Assembly (NCBI GenBank): GCA_035290045.1
Contig: DATDVH010000017.1
Location: 1 to 6,417, forward strand
Length of the DNA stretch: 6,417 nucleotides
Origin: DATDVH01 sp035290045
GTDB lineage: Bacteria > Patescibacteriota > Microgenomatia > UBA1406 > HO2-37-13b
Reading direction: 5' to 3'
A program made the translations under genes and the position numbers. How positions within the stretch are numbered: position 1 is the stretch's first letter; each line of letters starts with the position of its first letter. The notes below the pieces were generated by a model. That model saw only the letters and a list, made by a program, of their open reading frames with translations, was not told the DNA's origin and did not search any database. This document shows, in pieces, positions 3,972 to 6,417 of this stretch.

Positions 3972-5390
3972 ATGCATACAGCTGAACAGGCTAAAAAACG
4001 TCGGATGCTTCTTCTTCTTGTGTTATTTTTTTCAGTGATTATGCTTTTTGATGCTATCATACTCCTTAATCGCCAAGAACCGCAGACGTATCAGTCAAGG
4101 GCGTCAACTATCACCAATGAAGAGCCAAGCGCGATTGAGATTGCGAATAACTATACTTCTGTCGGTCAATTTTTAGAGGATTTAAGTACTACGGAATTAA
4201 CTGAATATGATAAATCAAGAATTATTTTAAGTCTGCATGATGAGCTTAATTTTTCTTTTGCATCGGCAGAAGCGAACATAGAAAATTTATTTTTGAATGC
4301 TCAAGAGATAATGACGACGGAAGGGAAGAAAAAACTCATTTTCAGATCAGATGATATTGCAAAAACAGATAAGGCAATTATCAATATTGCTGTTCCAGTA
4401 AGGGCTTATTATGAGACAGTAACATATTTTCATGAAAAAAAATCAACTTCTCAGGCAACTGCTCAAAAAAATGAGGCAGTTGACAATGCAAAAAAATTAT
4501 TAAAAGAAACAGATGTAGACAAAATTCAAACTTCTCAAGAGCTTGCTCAAAAAAATAAAGAGATTGCTGATGCGATGTTGAAAATAGATGAGGTTGATAC
4601 TAATCCAACTAAATATGGTCCATTACAATACAGCGATAAAGAGCTTGGTCAACTAAGACTAGATTTGCTTATAAAAAGAGTACAGTTGATTGAGACTGCT
4701 CTTGCTGTAGAAGCGGTCTCAAAAAATTCTGTTGGTGCGCCCGAAACGTCTCTGGTAGAACAGCTAAAAGAACTTGCAAAAGCCCAAGAAATAGAAGAAT
4801 TAAAAAATATAATACAAAAACTGAATAATGAAATAGATAAGCTCAAAGATCAAAAGACTCCGACTCAATTGACTAGTCAGTCGGGACAATCTAGCGGGCC
4901 ATCAACAAGTGCTCCGCCAACTGATATTAGTGTTACTCCAAGTATGATTTGTGATACCACTTTTAGAAACCAAGGTTATCAGTATACGTGCGATAAGGTT
5001 CAAATAGGCTCAAAATGTCAGGATGTAAGGAATCAAGATTCGAGCGTTAGTGAAAAAATTAGTGAAGGAGTTGACGCTGTAGGGAATTTGAGATATGCTC
5101 CTCTCACAACAGCAGGATCTGCTATAGCAAAAAAGGTGCTTTTTAATTATGTATGCGTGAAAAATAATAAACTCTCACAGACGCGAAGTAATATAACTTG
5201 TGATTGCGTGGCTCAAGGAAAAGCTGGATGGACAGATAAATTTCCTGTAAGTGTAGTGAAGAACCATCCAAAAATAGCGACAGTTCTTGGGATTATTGCG
5301 TTGGAAGAATGGAAATTTGGAATCATAAGAAATGCGATAAATGGTGGTGGAGATGGGGGATCAGGTGGAAATCCTATAGGGTGGCACTAA
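3972..5390 (+). CDS. Membrane-anchored coiled-coil protein with Cys-rich C-terminal domain, function unknown
   Basis: A 472-residue protein. A basic start (K-K-R-R) precedes one membrane segment at about 12-32, followed by Q-T-Y-Q-S-R-A-S (38-45), a post-anchor motif of the kind I associate with Microgenomates envelope proteins. Residues 60-250 are polar and mostly helical. Residues 260-295 form a strong coiled coil (V-E-Q-L-K-E-L-A-K-A-Q-E-I-E-E-L-K heptads). Residues 296-325 are a Ser/Thr/Pro/Gln linker. The C-terminal part has six cysteines (327, 340, 349, 395, 410, 412), an even number fitting disulfides outside the membrane. Residues 434-445 are mildly hydrophobic, and the end is Gly-rich (G-G-G-D-G-G-S-G-G). 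I recognise no enzymatic motif. No Shine-Dalgarno is present; the ATG at 3972 is chosen because it gives the basic start just before the anchor. The next gene follows after 23 nt. Confidence 0.8.
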   Translation: MHTAEQAKKRRMLLLLVLFFSVIMLFDAIILLNRQEPQTYQSRASTITNEEPSAIEIANNYTSVGQFLEDLSTTELTEYDKSRIILSLHDELNFSFASAEANIENLFLNAQEIMTTEGKKKLIFRSDDIAKTDKAIINIAVPVRAYYETVTYFHEKKSTSQATAQKNEAVDNAKKLLKETDVDKIQTSQELAQKNKEIADAMLKIDEVDTNPTKYGPLQYSDKELGQLRLDLLIKRVQLIETALAVEAVSKNSVGAPETSLVEQLKELAKAQEIEELKNIIQKLNNEIDKLKDQKTPTQLTSQSGQSSGPSTSAPPTDISVTPSMICDTTFRNQGYQYTCDKVQIGSKCQDVRNQDSSVSEKISEGVDAVGNLRYAPLTTAGSAIAKKVLFNYVCVKNNKLSQTRSNITCDCVAQGKAGWTDKFPVSVVKNHPKIATVLGIIALEEWKFGIIRNAINGGGDGGSGGNPIGWH

Positions 5391-5413
5391 TTGAAACAAA
5401 TATTAAATAAAGA

Positions 5414-6417
5414 ATGAATGACAATTATAAAATATCACATATTTTAGCATTACTATTGATTTTAATAGTGATAATACTTGCTTTGGTAAGTGGTTTAAAC
5501 ACTATATCTCAACCACAGCCAATCAACACACCGCCTCGAGCCGCAGAATCAAGTGATGTACATAATCTTTTCTTTCGTGCGGTTGATGTGAACGAGCGAG
5601 GTAGTAGTAACGCAATTTCTCTTATTCCGGGGCGCGACTTTGAACTAGTAATAATGCTTTCTCGAGCGACAGGGCTTGAAGAAGGTAAAAAATATAAGTT
5701 TCATTTAAAGTTTAATTATAACGCAAATGTTTTTGAGCTTAAAAAACCATACAATTCAAAGCTGAATGAAAGTGAAAAAATAAATACCGATATTGTACGT
5801 AGTGATCAAGTATTTGATGAGATAGTTTTAGATAAAGTTGAAGAAAAAGAGACTGATACTGATAGTTTAAAGGGAACAGATACGCGTATGATTGACATAG
5901 AGGGAAATTTTAGTTCAACAAATTATTCATCGCTTGATGATCAGGATATTTCTGAGGAAAAAAAGGATAAATTAGTGATTATCGGTTTGCCAAAATTTCA
6001 AGTAAAGTCAGATGTAGTTTTTAATGAGCCTAATAGACATCTTTTAGCGTGGGATAGAGATGATACTAAAATTGAACGAGTGGATAGTACGTTAGGCGTT
6101 GGATTTATTAACCCAAACAATGAGTTGAAGCTTGAAATGGTTGATAAAGATGTGAAGGATTTCAAGACAGGAAGCGAAGTCATTCCTCAACAAGGATCAG
6201 ATATCACAACTCCGCTTGGAGTATTGAAGGTAACTGGTGTTCCTGGTCAGACGACTCAACAAGAGAGAACAGGAAGCGAAGTGGTTCCTCAAGAAGGATC
6301 AGATATCACAACTCCGCTTGGAGCATTGAAGGTAACTGGTGTTCCTGGTCAGACGACTCAACAAGAGATAGTAGGCTCTACAACAGTTAATCTTTCCCTC
6401 AAATTCCAAGGCATCAC
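5414..6417 (+). CDS. Membrane-anchored cohesin-like protein with internal tandem repeat, 3' end outside the window
   Basis: The frame is open from the ATG at 5414 to the window end (334 complete codons). An ATG four bases later (5418) is in another frame. Residues 8-27 are a membrane anchor, followed by a polar P-P-R-A-A-E-S stretch. Residues 50-215 look cohesin-like: I-S-L-I-P-G-R-D-F-E-L-V-I-M-L (68-82), then Y-K-F-H-L-K-F-N-Y-N-A-N-V-F-E-L (94-109), an acidic insertion (about 130-185), then L-V-I-I-G-L (187-192). L-L-A-W-D-R-D-D-T-K (210-219) parallels L-F-T-W-D-K-R-E-T-K of the protein starting at 2734. Two 34-residue repeats follow (252-285 and 286-319). The last visible residues (V-N-L-S-L-K-F-Q-G-I) look like the start of a further domain I recall from Microgenomates surface proteins, often followed by a dockerin; that part is outside the window. 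No clear Shine-Dalgarno is seen. Confidence 0.8.
   Translation, partial: MNDNYKISHILALLLILIVIILALVSGLNTISQPQPINTPPRAAESSDVHNLFFRAVDVNERGSSNAISLIPGRDFELVIMLSRATGLEEGKKYKFHLKFNYNANVFELKKPYNSKLNESEKINTDIVRSDQVFDEIVLDKVEEKETDTDSLKGTDTRMIDIEGNFSSTNYSSLDDQDISEEKKDKLVIIGLPKFQVKSDVVFNEPNRHLLAWDRDDTKIERVDSTLGVGFINPNNELKLEMVDKDVKDFKTGSEVIPQQGSDITTPLGVLKVTGVPGQTTQQERTGSEVVPQEGSDITTPLGALKVTGVPGQTTQQEIVGSTTVNLSLKFQGI
6167..6370 (+). repeat. Tandem in-frame duplication of a 102-bp unit
   Basis: Bases 6167-6268 and 6269-6370 are two directly adjacent copies of 102 bp, identical at 97 positions. Each encodes 34 residues starting T-G-S-E-V and containing G-S-D-I-T-T-P-L-G and L-K-V-T-G-V-P-G-Q-T-T-Q-Q-E. Four of the five differences change an amino acid (I/V, Q/E, V/A, R/I) and one is silent. 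The unit lies in the linker between the cohesin-like region and whatever follows, so copy number probably sets spacer length. Confidence 0.97.

Noticed and set aside
3962..3985. An ATG ten bases before the chosen start of the 472-aa protein
   Set aside because: It opens a different frame that stops after seven codons. It could be an upstream mini-ORF, but nothing supports that.
4649..4846. A 65-codon minus-strand frame with Ser/Phe-rich sequence
   Set aside because: It is the reverse shadow of the Lys/Glu coiled-coil region of the 472-aa protein.
5998..6183. A 61-codon minus-strand frame
   Set aside because: It is antisense to the open frame starting at 5414, which has an anchor, a cohesin-like region and in-frame repeats.
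6167..6370. The direct repeats as a CRISPR array
   Set aside because: The copies are directly adjacent with no spacers, are in frame and encode protein.

Overview
The window looks like a chromosomal piece of a low-GC bacterium of the Candidate Phyla Radiation (Patescibacteria), most likely on the Microgenomates side. This is an inference. It rests on an rplJ-rplL pair with shortened, divergent products, on small lineage-typical hypotheticals, and on several proteins with one N-terminal membrane anchor followed by cohesin-like, dockerin-like or low-complexity extracytoplasmic parts. One of these carries the 'QSRAS' sequence after its anchor that I associate with Microgenomates surface proteins. 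No TGA occurs inside the three long accessory frames (347, 472 and at least 334 codons), so the standard bacterial code fits better than the UGA=Gly code of Gracilibacteria.

Layout. Bases 1-307 hold the end of a small acidic cytoplasmic protein on the plus strand. It converges, with a 5-nt gap, on a 73-aa excisionase/MerR-like helix-turn-helix protein on the minus strand, whose perfect-consensus promoter lies so close to the start codon that the mRNA should be leaderless. Next on the minus strand is the ribosomal stalk operon rplJ-rplL (1579 to 650), with a promoter, a short leader able to form a hairpin beside the Shine-Dalgarno, and a probable terminator. From 1685 onward every gene is on the plus strand.

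The plus-strand block encodes an envelope or surface system of unknown function. It contains a membrane-anchored protein with a Thr/Pro-rich stalk and a C-terminal dockerin-like domain (1685-2728), then at once a membrane-anchored cohesin-like protein (2734-3306). A mobile-element scar follows: a 31-nt near-perfect palindrome of REP type and the C-terminal remnant of a REP-associated tyrosine transposase (3326-3587). Then come two tiny membrane proteins (67 and 32 aa), a 472-aa anchored protein with coiled coil and Cys-rich C-terminus (3972-5390), and a second anchored cohesin-like protein, cut by the window end, with a recent 102-bp in-frame duplication (5414-6417+).

The most interesting reading is a cell-surface cohesin/dockerin-like module in a CPR bacterium: one dockerin-like and two cohesin-like partners, each with its own membrane anchor, within 5 kb. 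All domain calls were made by eye and need profile searches.
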